NCBI RefSeq assembly: GCF_019972295.1
Contig: NZ_BLJA01000001.1
Location: forward strand, 3,671,750-3,735,749
DNA length: 64,000 nt
Source: Geobacter sp. AOG2
GTDB lineage: Bacteria; Desulfobacterota; Desulfuromonadia; Geobacterales; Pseudopelobacteraceae
Direction: 5' to 3'
Position 1 is the stretch's first letter. Each line of letters starts with the position of its first letter. Positions 7,785 to 16,423 of the stretch are shown here, piece by piece. The notes beneath the pieces were generated by a model. That model searched no databases. It worked only from the letters and a program-made list of their open reading frames with translations, and was not told the DNA's origin. The translations under genes and the position numbers were made by a program.

Positions 7785-9731
7785 ATGCCCTGGATTCAAA
7801 ACTACACCCCGGTCGCAGGCAGTCTCGGGATGTCGGCCCTGATGGCCGCCGTCCCCCTTATCATCATCTTCGTCTGTCTGGCCGTCCTGAAGATGAAGGC
7901 CCACATCGCCGGTCCCCTGGCCGTGGCCTCGGCCATCGCCATCGCCATCGGCGTCTGGGGCATGCCGGCCAAGCTGGCCGGACTGGCCACGCTTCAGGGG
8001 GTCGGCTTCGGACTGTTCCCGGTGTTCTACATCGTCGTGACCACCATCCTGCTCTACAACATAACCGTCAAGGGGGGGCAGTTCGAGATCATCCGGGCAT
8101 CCCTTGCCGGCCTCACCGGTGACCGGCGCCTTCAGGCGCTCCTCATCGCCTTTTGCTTCGGCGCCTTCATCGAAGGGGCCGCCGGTTTCGGAACCCCGGT
8201 CGCCATTGCCGGCGCCACGCTGGTCGGTTTGGGCTTCCGCCCCTTCTACGCGGCGAGCGTCTGCCTGATCGCAAACACCGCGCCGGTCGCCTTCGGCGCC
8301 ATCGGTATCCCCGTCGTGGCCCTGGCCGGCGTCATGGGCTACACCGACGACGGCATGAAGCTCTCCAAGATGATCGCCCATCAACTGCCGCTGGTGTCGG
8401 CTTTTATCCCATTCTATGTTATCATTATCATGGTCGGCTGGAAGAAGACCATGGAAGTGCTGCCGGCGGTCATCGTGTGCGGACTGACCTTCGCCGTGGC
8501 CCAGTGGGGATGCGCGAGCTATCTGGGACCCTATCTTCCCGACATCATCGCCTCCCTCTCGTCCATCGTCGCCATGGTCATCCTGCTCAAGTTCTGGCAT
8601 CCGAAAGAGACCTGGACCTTCGACCACGAACCCGAGTTCGCGGGAAAGGAAAGCCACAGCTATACCGGGGCGCAGGTCGCGCGCGCCTGGGCTCCCTACC
8701 TTGCCCTCACGGTCATGGTCCTTATCTGGGGCATTCCCTCCATCAAGCCGGCCCTCAACAAAAGCGCGATCCTGATCCCCGTGGACGGCCTGGATAACGC
8801 CATCGTGAAAAAGGTGTCCAAGCCCGAGGACGGGATAAGGAAAGCGGCGGCCGTAACCGACGAGATCGGCAAGCAACTTCCGCTTCTGTCGGCCGCCGAT
8901 CCGAAGCAGGCCGCCGTGGCCTCGGCCCTGGCCGACCTCAAGGGTTTGGAAGACAAAATCGTCCCCATAGAGCAGGGGATGGCGGGGCAGGGCGCCGTGC
9001 TCACCCCGGAAAGAACCGCCGCCTTCGACGCGCTTGCCAAGAAACAAAAGGATGTCCAGAAGCTGGTCAAGGAACTGGTGACGGCGAAGGTCGTGACAAA
9101 GGATCAGTTCAAGCCTCTGGACAAGGCCCTTGCGGACCAGTTGCCCGCACGGATCGCCGCCAAATTCAATTTTAACTTCCTGTCCGCGGCCGGCACCTCG
9201 ATCCTGATTGCCGCCCTGCTCTCCGCCATCATCTGCGGGGTGGGCATCGCCGAGTTCTTCCAGGTCCTGGGGAAGACCCTGTACGACATGCGTTTCCCGG
9301 CCGTTACCGTCGGCTCGGTCGTCGGTCTCGCCTTTGTCATGAACGCCTCGGGCATGACCACGAGCATGGGCCTGGCCTTTACCACGGCCGGTCACTTCTT
9401 TCCGTTCCTGGCCCCGTTCCTCGGCATGCTGGGGGTCTTCCTGACCGGCTCCGACACCTCCAGCAACGTCCTGTTCGGCGGCATGCAGAAGGTAACCGCC
9501 GAACAGCTCGGGTTGAATCCGCTGCTCACCGGCGCGGCGAACACCAGCGGCGGGGTCATGGGCAAGATGATCTCTCCCCAGTCCATTGCCGTCGCCTGCG
9601 CCGCAACGGGCCTGGTGGGGGAAGAGGGGAACCTGTTCCGCTTCACCCTGAAACATGCCCTGTTCCTGACGACCATCATGGGGATCATCGTCTATCTCCA
9701 GGCGTATGTTTTTACCTGGATGATACCTTGA
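7785..9731 (+). CDS. lldP: L-lactate permease family transporter
   Basis: Imports lactate (and probably glycolate) with protons across the inner membrane. The 648-residue protein begins MPWIQNYTPVAGSL and has many hydrophobic helices. The family motif GAFIEGAAGFGTPVAI is near residue 127, and GSDTSSNVLFGGMQ and ISPQSIAVACAATG lie near the C-terminus. It is about 100 residues longer than E. coli LldP. The excess is a hydrophilic, Lys/Ala-rich stretch around residues 330-455 between two membrane segments. The gene diverges from lutC and precedes glcD/glcF-type genes, so the whole region is a lactate utilisation locus. Confidence 0.94.
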   Translation: MPWIQNYTPVAGSLGMSALMAAVPLIIIFVCLAVLKMKAHIAGPLAVASAIAIAIGVWGMPAKLAGLATLQGVGFGLFPVFYIVVTTILLYNITVKGGQFEIIRASLAGLTGDRRLQALLIAFCFGAFIEGAAGFGTPVAIAGATLVGLGFRPFYAASVCLIANTAPVAFGAIGIPVVALAGVMGYTDDGMKLSKMIAHQLPLVSAFIPFYVIIIMVGWKKTMEVLPAVIVCGLTFAVAQWGCASYLGPYLPDIIASLSSIVAMVILLKFWHPKETWTFDHEPEFAGKESHSYTGAQVARAWAPYLALTVMVLIWGIPSIKPALNKSAILIPVDGLDNAIVKKVSKPEDGIRKAAAVTDEIGKQLPLLSAADPKQAAVASALADLKGLEDKIVPIEQGMAGQGAVLTPERTAAFDALAKKQKDVQKLVKELVTAKVVTKDQFKPLDKALADQLPARIAAKFNFNFLSAAGTSILIAALLSAIICGVGIAEFFQVLGKTLYDMRFPAVTVGSVVGLAFVMNASGMTTSMGLAFTTAGHFFPFLAPFLGMLGVFLTGSDTSSNVLFGGMQKVTAEQLGLNPLLTGAANTSGGVMGKMISPQSIAVACAATGLVGEEGNLFRFTLKHALFLTTIMGIIVYLQAYVFTWMIP

Positions 9732-9801
9732 GGCTGGGGTTGAGTTAAGGGGGGTGCGGGGTGGTTAAGGGGTTTGGGTGGTGATTAAGGGGGTTGGGTT
9801 T

Positions 9802-9966
9802 TTATGGGACTTATGGGACCAATGGGACTTATGGGACCAATGGGACTTATGGGAAAGCAATAGGACCTATGGGACCTATAAGTCCCATGAGTCCTATAAG
9901 TCCCATGCAGTCCCATAATTCCCATAATTCCCATAAGTCCCATCGGTTCCAATTCCCATAATTCCA
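9802..9966. repeat. 9-bp-unit inverted array before glcD (family R5)
   Basis: The left half is a run of the unit ATGGGACTT/ATGGGACCA; the right half is made of the reverse complement AAGTCCCAT and variants. The RNA could therefore fold into a long hairpin built of repeated units. It ends 11 bases before the glcD start codon. Sister arrays precede selD, purH, purD and purE. Confidence 0.85.
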
Positions 9967-9977
9967 AAGAGGTTACC

Positions 9978-11348
9978 ATGCAACAATCCTTCATCAAAGA
10001 ACTGCAAACGATCGTCGGCGACCGGTACGCCCTGACCGACCGGGAATCCCTGGCGGTGTACGGCTACGATTCCACGCCCGAACTGGAGAGCAGGCCGGGG
10101 GTGGTCCTGTTGCCCGGCACTACCGAAGAGGTGGCCCGGATCATGCGCCTCTGCCACGAGGCCGGGGTCTGCGTGACGCCCCGCGGCTCGGGCACCAACC
10201 TGTCGGGCGGCTCCCTGTCGGCCGGCGGGGTGGTGGTGCAGACCAGCCGCATGAACGCTATCGTGGAGGTGGATGAGGAAAACCTGACCGCCACGGTGGA
10301 ACCGGGGGTGATCACCAGCGCCCTGCACCGCGAGGTGGAGGGGCGCGGCCTGTTCTATCCGCCCGATCCGGGGAGCATGAACATCTCCACCATGGGGGGC
10401 AACGTGGCCGAGAACTCGGGCGGGCTGCGCGGCCTCAAGTACGGGGTGACGGCGGATTACGTCATGGGTCTCACCACGGTCCTGGCGGACGGAGAGGTGT
10501 TGCGCACCGGCGGCAAGGTCGTCAAGGACGTGGCCGGCTACAGCCTGAACCCGCTCCTGGTCTCCTCCGAGGGGACCCTGGGGTTCTTCACCTCCATCAC
10601 GGTCAAGCTGATCCCCAAGCCCCGGACCAAGACCACCATGCTGGCCCATTTTCCCGAGCTGCACCAGGCGGCCCTGGCGGTGTCGGCCATCATCGCCGCC
10701 AAGGTCATCCCGGCCACCCTGGAGTTCCTGGACAAGGTAACCATCAAATGCGTGGAGGATTACGCCCACGTGGGGCTGCCCCTGGACGTGGAGGCGGTCC
10801 TGCTGATCGAGGTGGACGGCCACCCCGCCGTGGTGGCCGAGGAGGCCGCGGCCGTGGAGGCGATCTGCAAGCGCCACCGCTGTTCCTTCTTCCAGACCGC
10901 CAGGGATGCGGAGGAGGCGCTCAAGCTGGCCACGGCGCGGCGCACCGCCCTGTCGGCCCTGGCCCGGGTCAAGCCGACCACCATCCTGGAGGATGCCACC
11001 GTGCCGCGCAGCTGCGTCGCGCCCATGCTCACGGTGATCCAGGAGGCGGCCCGCAAGTACAACGTCACCATCGGCACCTTCGGCCACGCCGGGGACGGCA
11101 ACCTGCACCCCACCTGCCTGACCGACGAGCGGGACCAGGACGAGATCGCCCGGGCCCACGCCGCCTTCGACGAGATCTTCGACGCCGCCATCGCCATGGG
11201 GGGCACCATCACCGGCGAACACGGGGTGGGGCTGGCCAAGAAGCGGTATCTGCCGCGGCTGGTGGGGGAATCGGGGATTCGCGTCATGCGGGGGATCAAA
11301 AACGCCTTCGATCCCAAAGGAATCTTGAATCCTGGTAAGGTATTCTGA
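9978..11348 (+). CDS. glcD: FAD-binding oxidase of the GlcD/D-lactate dehydrogenase family
   Basis: Oxidises D-lactate or glycolate and passes electrons to the Fe-S partner encoded next. The 456-residue length is normal. The FAD-binding PCMH domain shows PRGSGTNLSGGSL near residue 65 and PPDPGSMNISTMGGN near 132. The C-terminal domain carries GHAGDGNLHP and TGEHGVGLAKK, conserved in the family. RBS AGAGG. In the context of the lactate permease, the LutABC-like genes and a lactate-type GntR regulator, D-lactate is the likelier substrate; glycolate cannot be excluded. The downstream Fe-S gene is separated by a 325-bp spacer filled with two palindrome elements. Confidence 0.9.
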   Translation: MQQSFIKELQTIVGDRYALTDRESLAVYGYDSTPELESRPGVVLLPGTTEEVARIMRLCHEAGVCVTPRGSGTNLSGGSLSAGGVVVQTSRMNAIVEVDEENLTATVEPGVITSALHREVEGRGLFYPPDPGSMNISTMGGNVAENSGGLRGLKYGVTADYVMGLTTVLADGEVLRTGGKVVKDVAGYSLNPLLVSSEGTLGFFTSITVKLIPKPRTKTTMLAHFPELHQAALAVSAIIAAKVIPATLEFLDKVTIKCVEDYAHVGLPLDVEAVLLIEVDGHPAVVAEEAAAVEAICKRHRCSFFQTARDAEEALKLATARRTALSALARVKPTTILEDATVPRSCVAPMLTVIQEAARKYNVTIGTFGHAGDGNLHPTCLTDERDQDEIARAHAAFDEIFDAAIAMGGTITGEHGVGLAKKRYLPRLVGESGIRVMRGIKNAFDPKGILNPGKVF

Positions 11349-11356
11349 CGTAGTAC

Positions 11357-11473
11357 GGGCGAGGATTTTGCGCGATCTCTGCGTTGCCCTTCGGAAACTC
11401 GTTGTGCGGCGTAGCGCTGCTACGCCTCCGCCGGTTTCCTCGGGCGCCTTGACCTCGCACAAACTTCTCGCCC
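11357..11473 (+). repeat. GGCGTAGC palindrome element, copy 3 (family R3)
   Basis: Outer arms GGGCGAG / CTCGCCC and the central palindrome GGCGTAGCGCTGCTACGCC near 11406-11424. Together with copy 4 it occupies the whole 11349-11673 spacer between glcD and the Fe-S gene; no small gene is seen there. Confidence 0.75.
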
Positions 11474-11544
11474 GATAGGCAACCAATGTTCTGATACTTA
11501 TGCGTGGATTTTGTCTTTTTACGCTTGACCTGCCGGTTGTGGAG

Positions 11545-11643
11545 TTCCGGGTTCTGGCAAGGCGGACAAGGAGGCCCGCGGAGGCGTAGCAGCGCTACGC
11601 CGCACGAGAGGCCTCCGCCGGCCAACGCCGCCAGGTTCCGGAA
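11545..11643 (-). repeat. GGCGTAGC palindrome element, copy 4 (family R3)
   Basis: Arms TTCCGG-N-CTGGC and GCCAGG-N-CCGGAA enclose the central palindrome GGCGTAGCAGCGCTACGCC near 11583-11601. It lies in the opposite orientation to copy 3 and ends about 30 bases before the next start codon. Confidence 0.75.
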
Positions 11644-11673
11644 ATCCGCAACCGTCCCCATAGAGGTAAATTA

Positions 11674-12921
11674 ATGGACTACGTAAAGCTGATCAACTGC
11701 ATGCGCTGCGGCATGTGCCTCCCCGCCTGCCCGACCTATAAGGAAACCTTCCTGGAGACCGCCTCGCCCCGTGGGCGGGTGGCGCTGATCCGCAAGCTTC
11801 AGGAAGGGGAGCTGGACCAGTCCGAGCGCCTTCTGGAATACCTCTCCCTCTGCCTGGACTGCCAGGCGTGCGCCTCGGCCTGCCCCTGCGGGGTGAATGC
11901 CGGCGAACTGGTGGCGGAGTTCACCTGCGAGCGCAAGGGAGGGGAGGGGCTCTCCTTCATGGAAGACCTGATCCTGCGCCGGCTGGTCCCCCATCCCGAC
12001 CGCCTGGAGGCGTCCATGGTCCCCATGCGCCTCTACCAGCGCACCGGCCTGCAAAAACTGGTGCGCAAGCTGGGGGTCCTGAAGCTGTTCCCGGAGACCC
12101 TGGGACGCATGGAAGGGCTGCTCCCGGATCTGCCGGCCCGGCCGCTGCGCCAGGCCATCGACGAGGTCACGCCGGCCCGTGGGGAAGAGCGGGGGACCGT
12201 GGCCTTCTTCCTGGGGTGCGTCATGAGCCTGATCTTCAGCGAGGCGAGCCGGGCCACCGTGCGGCTGCTGTCCGAGCTCGGCTACCGGGTCGTCACCCCC
12301 CGCAACCAGGTCTGCTGCGGCGCGCCCAACATGCTCTCCGGCGATATGGAGGGCCTGAAGGAGGCGGTCCGCGCCAACGTGGCCGTCTTCGGCGGGATCG
12401 AGGCGGATTTCATCGTCACCGACTGCGGCGGCTGCGGGGCCGAATTGAAGCACTACGGCCATCACCTGAAAGGGGACCCGGAGGCGGCGGCCTTCAGCGC
12501 CAAGGTGCGGGACATCTCCCAGGTCCTGGCGCTGCACGCCGAAGAGCTGCGCGCCAAACTCAAGCCGCTCCCGGAGACGGTCACCTACCATGACCCGTGC
12601 CACATCGCCCACTGCCAGGGCATCCGCCGGGAACCGCGGGACCTGCTCCGGCTGATTCCGGGGCTGGAATACCGCGAGCTGGAAGCGGCCGACGCCTGCT
12701 GCGGCAGCGCCGGCACCTACAATATCGCCAAGCCGGAGATGGCCGACCGCATCCTGACCCGCAAGATCGACACCATCCGGGCGACCGGCGCACAGCTGCT
12801 GGTGACCGGGAATCCCGGCTGCCTGCTGCAACTGAAGAAGGGACTGGCGGAGCAGTTGCCCCAGGTGAAGATCGCGCACGTGACGGAGATCCTGGCGCGC
12901 AGCCTGGATGGCGAAGCATGA
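11674..12921 (+). CDS. glcF: GlcF-type (Fe-S)-binding oxidoreductase subunit
   Basis: Electron-transfer partner of the GlcD-type dehydrogenase. The 415 residues start MDYVKLINCMRCGMCLPACP, giving the first 4Fe-4S cluster. The second is CLDCQACASACPCGVN near residue 65. Two CCG domains follow (CCGAPNMLSGD near 215, DCGGCGAELKHYG near 250, and ACCGSAGTYNIAKPEM near 345), ending with a NPGCLLQLKKG motif. This arrangement is standard for GlcF and D-lactate dehydrogenase Fe-S subunits. A terminator hairpin follows, so it closes the permease-glcD-glcF segment. Confidence 0.9.
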   Translation: MDYVKLINCMRCGMCLPACPTYKETFLETASPRGRVALIRKLQEGELDQSERLLEYLSLCLDCQACASACPCGVNAGELVAEFTCERKGGEGLSFMEDLILRRLVPHPDRLEASMVPMRLYQRTGLQKLVRKLGVLKLFPETLGRMEGLLPDLPARPLRQAIDEVTPARGEERGTVAFFLGCVMSLIFSEASRATVRLLSELGYRVVTPRNQVCCGAPNMLSGDMEGLKEAVRANVAVFGGIEADFIVTDCGGCGAELKHYGHHLKGDPEAAAFSAKVRDISQVLALHAEELRAKLKPLPETVTYHDPCHIAHCQGIRREPRDLLRLIPGLEYRELEAADACCGSAGTYNIAKPEMADRILTRKIDTIRATGAQLLVTGNPGCLLQLKKGLAEQLPQVKIAHVTEILARSLDGEA

Positions 12922-12961
12922 ACCGACAAGGTTGCAAACCTGTGTGATCTGTAGTAGATAG

Positions 12962-12988
12962 AAGGGGTGCCGTATACGGTTCCCCTTT
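12962..12988 (+). terminator. Rho-independent terminator after glcF
   Basis: The nested stem AGGGG-TG-CCGTATACGG-TT-CCCCT is followed by TTTTG, 40 bases after the glcF stop. Confidence 0.75.
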
Positions 12989-13009
12989 TGTAACTGTAAA
13001 TCTTTACAC

Positions 13010-13108
13010 CTGCCACAGAGACACAGAGACACGGAGAACGTCAAAACAAAAATCAATTTTCTTCCGGTTTTCTCTGTGAACCTCTGTGTCTCCGTGTCTC
13101 TGTGGCAG
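13010..13108. repeat. CCACAGAGACACAGAG inverted repeat, copy 3 (family R4)
   Basis: Same arms as at 3356 (CTGCCACAGAGACACAGAGA and its complement) with a different short loop. It ends 33 bases before the GntR start codon. Confidence 0.85.
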
Positions 13109-13141
13109 ATTTTGAATAGATTGTGGCATGATCGGAACCCC

Positions 13142-13861
13142 ATGAAATTCCAGCCCATAAAGCCCAAGAAGGTGTCGGCCCAGATCGCCGAGCAGATCCG
13201 CTCCTCGATCCTGTCGGGGGAATTCTCGCCCGGCGACAAATTGCCCCCGGAACGCGAACTGGCCGAGATGTTCGGCGTTTCCCGCCCGTCGGTGCGCGAG
13301 GCGCTCAATATCCTCTCGTCGTCGGGGCTGGTCATGTCCTATCAGGGTGGGGGGACGGTGGTCCTGTCGCTGGTGGAGACCTCCGGAGGGAACCCGCTTT
13401 CCGAGCTGATCCGGTCGGAGCAGGAGCGGGCGCTGGATGTGATCGAGGTGCGCAAGGGGATGGAGTCCTGGACCGCGTTTTATGCGGCCGAGCGGGCGCT
13501 GCCCGAGGACATCCGGCGCATGGAGGAGATCATCGGCGGCATGGAGCGCAACCTGGACGGCCTGAAGCCTTCGGAGGACCTGGACGCCAACCTGCACATC
13601 GTGATCGCCCGCGCCACCCACAATATTGTCTGGCTGCACCTCATGCAGAGCCTGTTCGACGCCATGAAGGAGTTTCAGCAGACCGTCTGGCGGGCGGTCT
13701 ACCTGACCAGCGAGGACCATCACCTGCTCTTCAACCATCACCGCCGCATCTTCCAGGCCATCAAGGCCAGAGACGCCGAGGGGGCCCGCGAGGCGATGAA
13801 CGCCCACCTCACCTTTGCCGAGCAGCGCAGCAGCGCCTACGTTACGCGGCAGCAGGCATAG
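13142..13861 (+). CDS. GntR-family transcriptional regulator, FadR/FCD subfamily (candidate lactate regulator)
   Basis: A 239-residue DNA-binding regulator. The N-terminal winged helix shows LPPERELAEMFGVSRPSVRE (about residues 38-57) and a GGGTVV wing. The rest is an all-helical FCD effector domain with conserved Asp/His positions (DLDANLHIVIARATHN and HHRRIF). ATG 13142 is used because the family N-terminus begins there; the frame is open upstream through the repeat, and the ribosome binding site is weak. Location at the end of the lactate cluster suggests an LldR/LutR-like repressor acting at the lldP-lutC spacer, but the effector is not shown by sequence. Its 3' end overlaps the convergent coiled-coil gene by 20 bp. 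Confidence 0.85.
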   Translation: MKFQPIKPKKVSAQIAEQIRSSILSGEFSPGDKLPPERELAEMFGVSRPSVREALNILSSSGLVMSYQGGGTVVLSLVETSGGNPLSELIRSEQERALDVIEVRKGMESWTAFYAAERALPEDIRRMEEIIGGMERNLDGLKPSEDLDANLHIVIARATHNIVWLHLMQSLFDAMKEFQQTVWRAVYLTSEDHHLLFNHHRRIFQAIKARDAEGAREAMNAHLTFAEQRSSAYVTRQQA

Positions 13862-16241
13862 CGCCGCCGTCCCCGGAGGCTTTCCCCCCGGTCCCGTCAC
13901 CTGCCGCCGCCGGTTCATCCAACCTGCAGATGCCGATCTTTTCCAGGGCCTTGAGCTGGCGGTGCGAATTGCGCGACAGCTCGAAGCGGTCCATCATGAA
14001 GCCGACGCTTTCGAAATAGAAGATGGCGTCCTGGAGGGCGCGGGCGTAGTTCGCCGCCCCCTCCGGCTGCCGCTCCGGCAGGCAGATGAGGACCTCGCCG
14101 CTGTCGATCAGGTGCCAGGCCAGGTGGATGGCCGTTTTCCCTCCCTGTTCCACCACGCAGACATAGGCGCCGCAAAGCTGGGACCGCCTCCCTTCCGGCG
14201 CGGCCTGGACCACGTTGGCCGAGCCGTAGAGCTCGACGATATCGTCGGGCGAATGGTAGGAGATGACCGCCATGTCCGGGGCATGACGAAAGGCCAGCCC
14301 GCTGCCCGGCGCCGAAGCGCCGAAGCTGCCGAACCCGGCAAAGCCGGAGCCCCCATCCGTCAGGCCCAGCGCGGCAAAGGGCGATTCCACGTGACGCTCC
14401 ACCACGGCGGGCACCTCGGCGGCAGACCGGGGGTACGGGGACGGTGCGGGGGGAGGGGCCTGTTCCGCCTCCTTCAGCTTTTCCTCCAGGGCCTGCTTTT
14501 CGCGCTTGAGGCGTTCCACCGCCTTCTGGGCCTTCTTCTTGAAGTTCCCGGCGAGGGTGTCCCACAGTTTCTTCTCTCCCAGAAGCTGCTCCTGCCTGGC
14601 CGAAAGGGACTCAAGCCCGGCGCGCGCTTCCTTCACTTCCAGCTCCTTTTCGGCCAGCAGCGCCTCGAAGCGTTGCTGCGTCTCAGACAGCTCGCTCTCA
14701 AGCCGTCTCACGCTGTCGTGCAGCCCTTCCCGTTCCTGCTCGAAGCCTTCCCGCTCCTGCTGCCACGATAATCCCGCGCTCTCCCTGAGGACCGCCAGTT
14801 CGGCCCTGAGCGCCTCGCGCTCGTTAGCGAGCACCTGCTGTTCCTTCAGGACGTTTTTCAGGGTGTCCTGCACGGCGCCGTTCTCGTGGCGTGCGGCGGC
14901 AAGCTCATCGCGCAGCGACTGTTCCCGCTCCGTCGCGGCCAGCTCTTCCGCGGACCGCCCGGCGATCTCTTTCGAAAGCTGCTGTTCGGCGTTCAGGCGT
15001 TCCGCCGCCGTATCGTGCTGGAGCCGCTCCAGTTCGCGGCGCAGTTCCGCCGCCTCCTCCTCGGACCGCTCCAGGCGGTGATCCAGTTCCTCCGCTTTCG
15101 CCTCGGCCTCCCGGCGTTGCGCCGCTTCCCGGTCAAGGGCCTCCTCCAGGTCTCCCAGCCTCTTCGTCGTGTCCGCCAGCTCGGCGTGCAGACCGGCATC
15201 GGCCGTCGTCTCCGGGGGTTCCTCCCGCCGCCCGGCGGCCTCTTCCCGGAGCGCCGCCTCCCGGTCCCGGTGGGCGGCGACGGTTTTCTCCAACTCCAGC
15301 TTGACGGCCATGACGGCCTGTTCTGCCGTCCTCTCGGTTTCGGCCTTGGCCAGCTCCATGTCCGCCAGGGCCTTTTTAAGGTCGTCCACCTGGGCGGCGA
15401 GGGCGGCGATTTCCGCCGCGGCTGCTGCCTGGGCGGTCTTTTCGGCCTCTGCCTCGGCCTGCTCCCTGTCGGCCAGGGCCTTTTTAAGGTCGTCCACCTG
15501 GGCGGCGAGGGCGGCGATTTCCGCCGCGGCTGCTGCCTGGGCGGCCTGTTCGGCCTCTGCCTCGGCCTGCTCCCTGTCGGCCAGGGTCTTTTTGAGGTCG
15601 GCCACCTGGGCGGCAAGGGCAGCGGTTTCCGCCGCGGCTGCCGCCTGAGCGGCCTGTTCGGCCTCTGCCTTGGCCTGCTCCATATCCGCCAGGGCCTTTT
15701 TGAGGTCGGCTACCTGGGCGGCGAGGCCGTCCACCTCGGGCGAGGGGGTCTCGGATGGCGAAGCCTTGGGTGCGGCGGGAGCGGGCTCTGCCTGAGCGGC
15801 CGGCCGGGGGGGCTCCGCAGGGGGCGCAGCGGCCTTGGCGTGCTGTTTGCCGTGACGATGGGAAGGGGGGCGCATGACGCTGATGCCGCGTATGATGACC
15901 TGGCGCATGGCCGCGCTGTAATCGAGTTTGACCGGTTCCATGTCGAAACCCATGGACTTCGTGAGCTTCAGGGCCTCGCCGACGAGGCGCTTCTGGTCGG
16001 CGGGCTTGCGGGCGTCGCAGGCGGTGGAAAGGATGATGGAGCGTTGGGTGGTGGTGTCGAAGAAGGCGATATACACGCAAAACCGGTCCTCCTCGCGGGC
16101 GGCGCAGACAAACGCCTCGCACGGGTGGCCCTGGCAGTGCTCTTCGGGGGGAACGGCGCTGTTGGAGGAACGATAGATCTCGGAAAGATCGGGTTCTTTG
16201 ATCTCCAGGTGGGTCAGGGATTTATTCAGGGAAAACGCCAT
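13842..16241 (-). CDS. Large coiled-coil protein with homologous N- and C-terminal domains (unknown function, riboswitch-controlled)
   Basis: A 799-residue protein I do not recognise. Start ATG 16241 has a strong GGAGGTG site. Residues about 1-110 form a globular domain (EIYRSSNS, EAFVCAAR, KSMGFDMEPVKL). A Pro/Ala-rich linker follows, then four 36-residue Ala/Glu/Lys repeats (about 169-312) that lead into a long predicted coiled coil to about 590. Residues about 655-780 form a second globular domain that looks like the first: ELYGSANV, GAYVCVVE, ESVGFMMDRFEL. There are no transmembrane segments or signal peptide, so it is probably cytoplasmic. Upstream lies a GEMM-type riboswitch with terminator, which ties expression to a cyclic dinucleotide. 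The last 20 bp overlap the GntR gene tail to tail. Confidence 0.85.
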   Translation of the reverse strand: MAFSLNKSLTHLEIKEPDLSEIYRSSNSAVPPEEHCQGHPCEAFVCAAREEDRFCVYIAFFDTTTQRSIILSTACDARKPADQKRLVGEALKLTKSMGFDMEPVKLDYSAAMRQVIIRGISVMRPPSHRHGKQHAKAAAPPAEPPRPAAQAEPAPAAPKASPSETPSPEVDGLAAQVADLKKALADMEQAKAEAEQAAQAAAAAETAALAAQVADLKKTLADREQAEAEAEQAAQAAAAAEIAALAAQVDDLKKALADREQAEAEAEKTAQAAAAAEIAALAAQVDDLKKALADMELAKAETERTAEQAVMAVKLELEKTVAAHRDREAALREEAAGRREEPPETTADAGLHAELADTTKRLGDLEEALDREAAQRREAEAKAEELDHRLERSEEEAAELRRELERLQHDTAAERLNAEQQLSKEIAGRSAEELAATEREQSLRDELAAARHENGAVQDTLKNVLKEQQVLANEREALRAELAVLRESAGLSWQQEREGFEQEREGLHDSVRRLESELSETQQRFEALLAEKELEVKEARAGLESLSARQEQLLGEKKLWDTLAGNFKKKAQKAVERLKREKQALEEKLKEAEQAPPPAPSPYPRSAAEVPAVVERHVESPFAALGLTDGGSGFAGFGSFGASAPGSGLAFRHAPDMAVISYHSPDDIVELYGSANVVQAAPEGRRSQLCGAYVCVVEQGGKTAIHLAWHLIDSGEVLICLPERQPEGAANYARALQDAIFYFESVGFMMDRFELSRNSHRQLKALEKIGICRLDEPAAAGDGTGGKASGDGGAMPAAA
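15305..15735 (-). repeat. Four in-frame 108-bp tandem repeats within the coiled-coil gene
   Basis: The marker CCTGGGCGG recurs at 15389, 15497, 15605 and 15713, exactly 108 bp (36 codons) apart. Each unit encodes LAAQVxDLKKxLADxEQA followed by an Ala-rich tail. The two units nearest 15380-15550 are almost identical, which suggests recent expansion or contraction. Confidence 0.9.
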
Positions 16242-16245
16242 CAAG

Positions 16246-16380
16246 CACCTCCGTCAGCAGGCTGCCGAAAATCCGCTGCGAGGCCGGTCTGCGGCCCGCG
16301 ACGATTTTCAGCAGCCCGTTCGTGCCGTTTCCCCTGGGGAAGAACGGACGGAACCGGCTTTGACCCTTTTTGTCCGCTGT
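16246..16380 (-). other. Leader between riboswitch and coiled-coil gene, with a strong hairpin
   Basis: The leader contains the inverted repeat GCTGCTGAAAATC / GATTTTCGGCAGC (about 16257-16318), which ends just before the ribosome binding site. There is no T tract, so it is not a terminator by itself. It could affect translation or be a dispersed repeat. Confidence 0.5.
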
Positions 16381-16423
16381 AAAATAAACAAACGGGTGCA
16401 AAAGATCTGATCTTTCGGCACCC
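16381..16423 (-). terminator. Expression-platform terminator overlapping the GEMM aptamer
   Basis: On the minus strand GGGTGC-CG-AAAGAT pairs with ATCTTT-TT-GCACCC and is followed by a T-rich tract (GTTTGTTTATTTT). The 5' arm GGGTGCCG is also the conserved 3' edge of the aptamer, so aptamer folding and terminator folding should exclude each other. Ligand would then switch the gene on. Confidence 0.7.

Noticed and set aside
16257..16318. A second terminator in the leader of the coiled-coil gene.
   Set aside because: The hairpin is strong but is followed by CCTGCTGACGGAGG with no T tract.
14886..16382. Plus-strand frame with Gly/Leu-rich repeats opposite the coiled-coil gene.
   Set aside because: It is the complement of the 108-bp Ala/Glu/Lys repeats; the minus strand has the ribosome site, riboswitch and heptad-like pattern.
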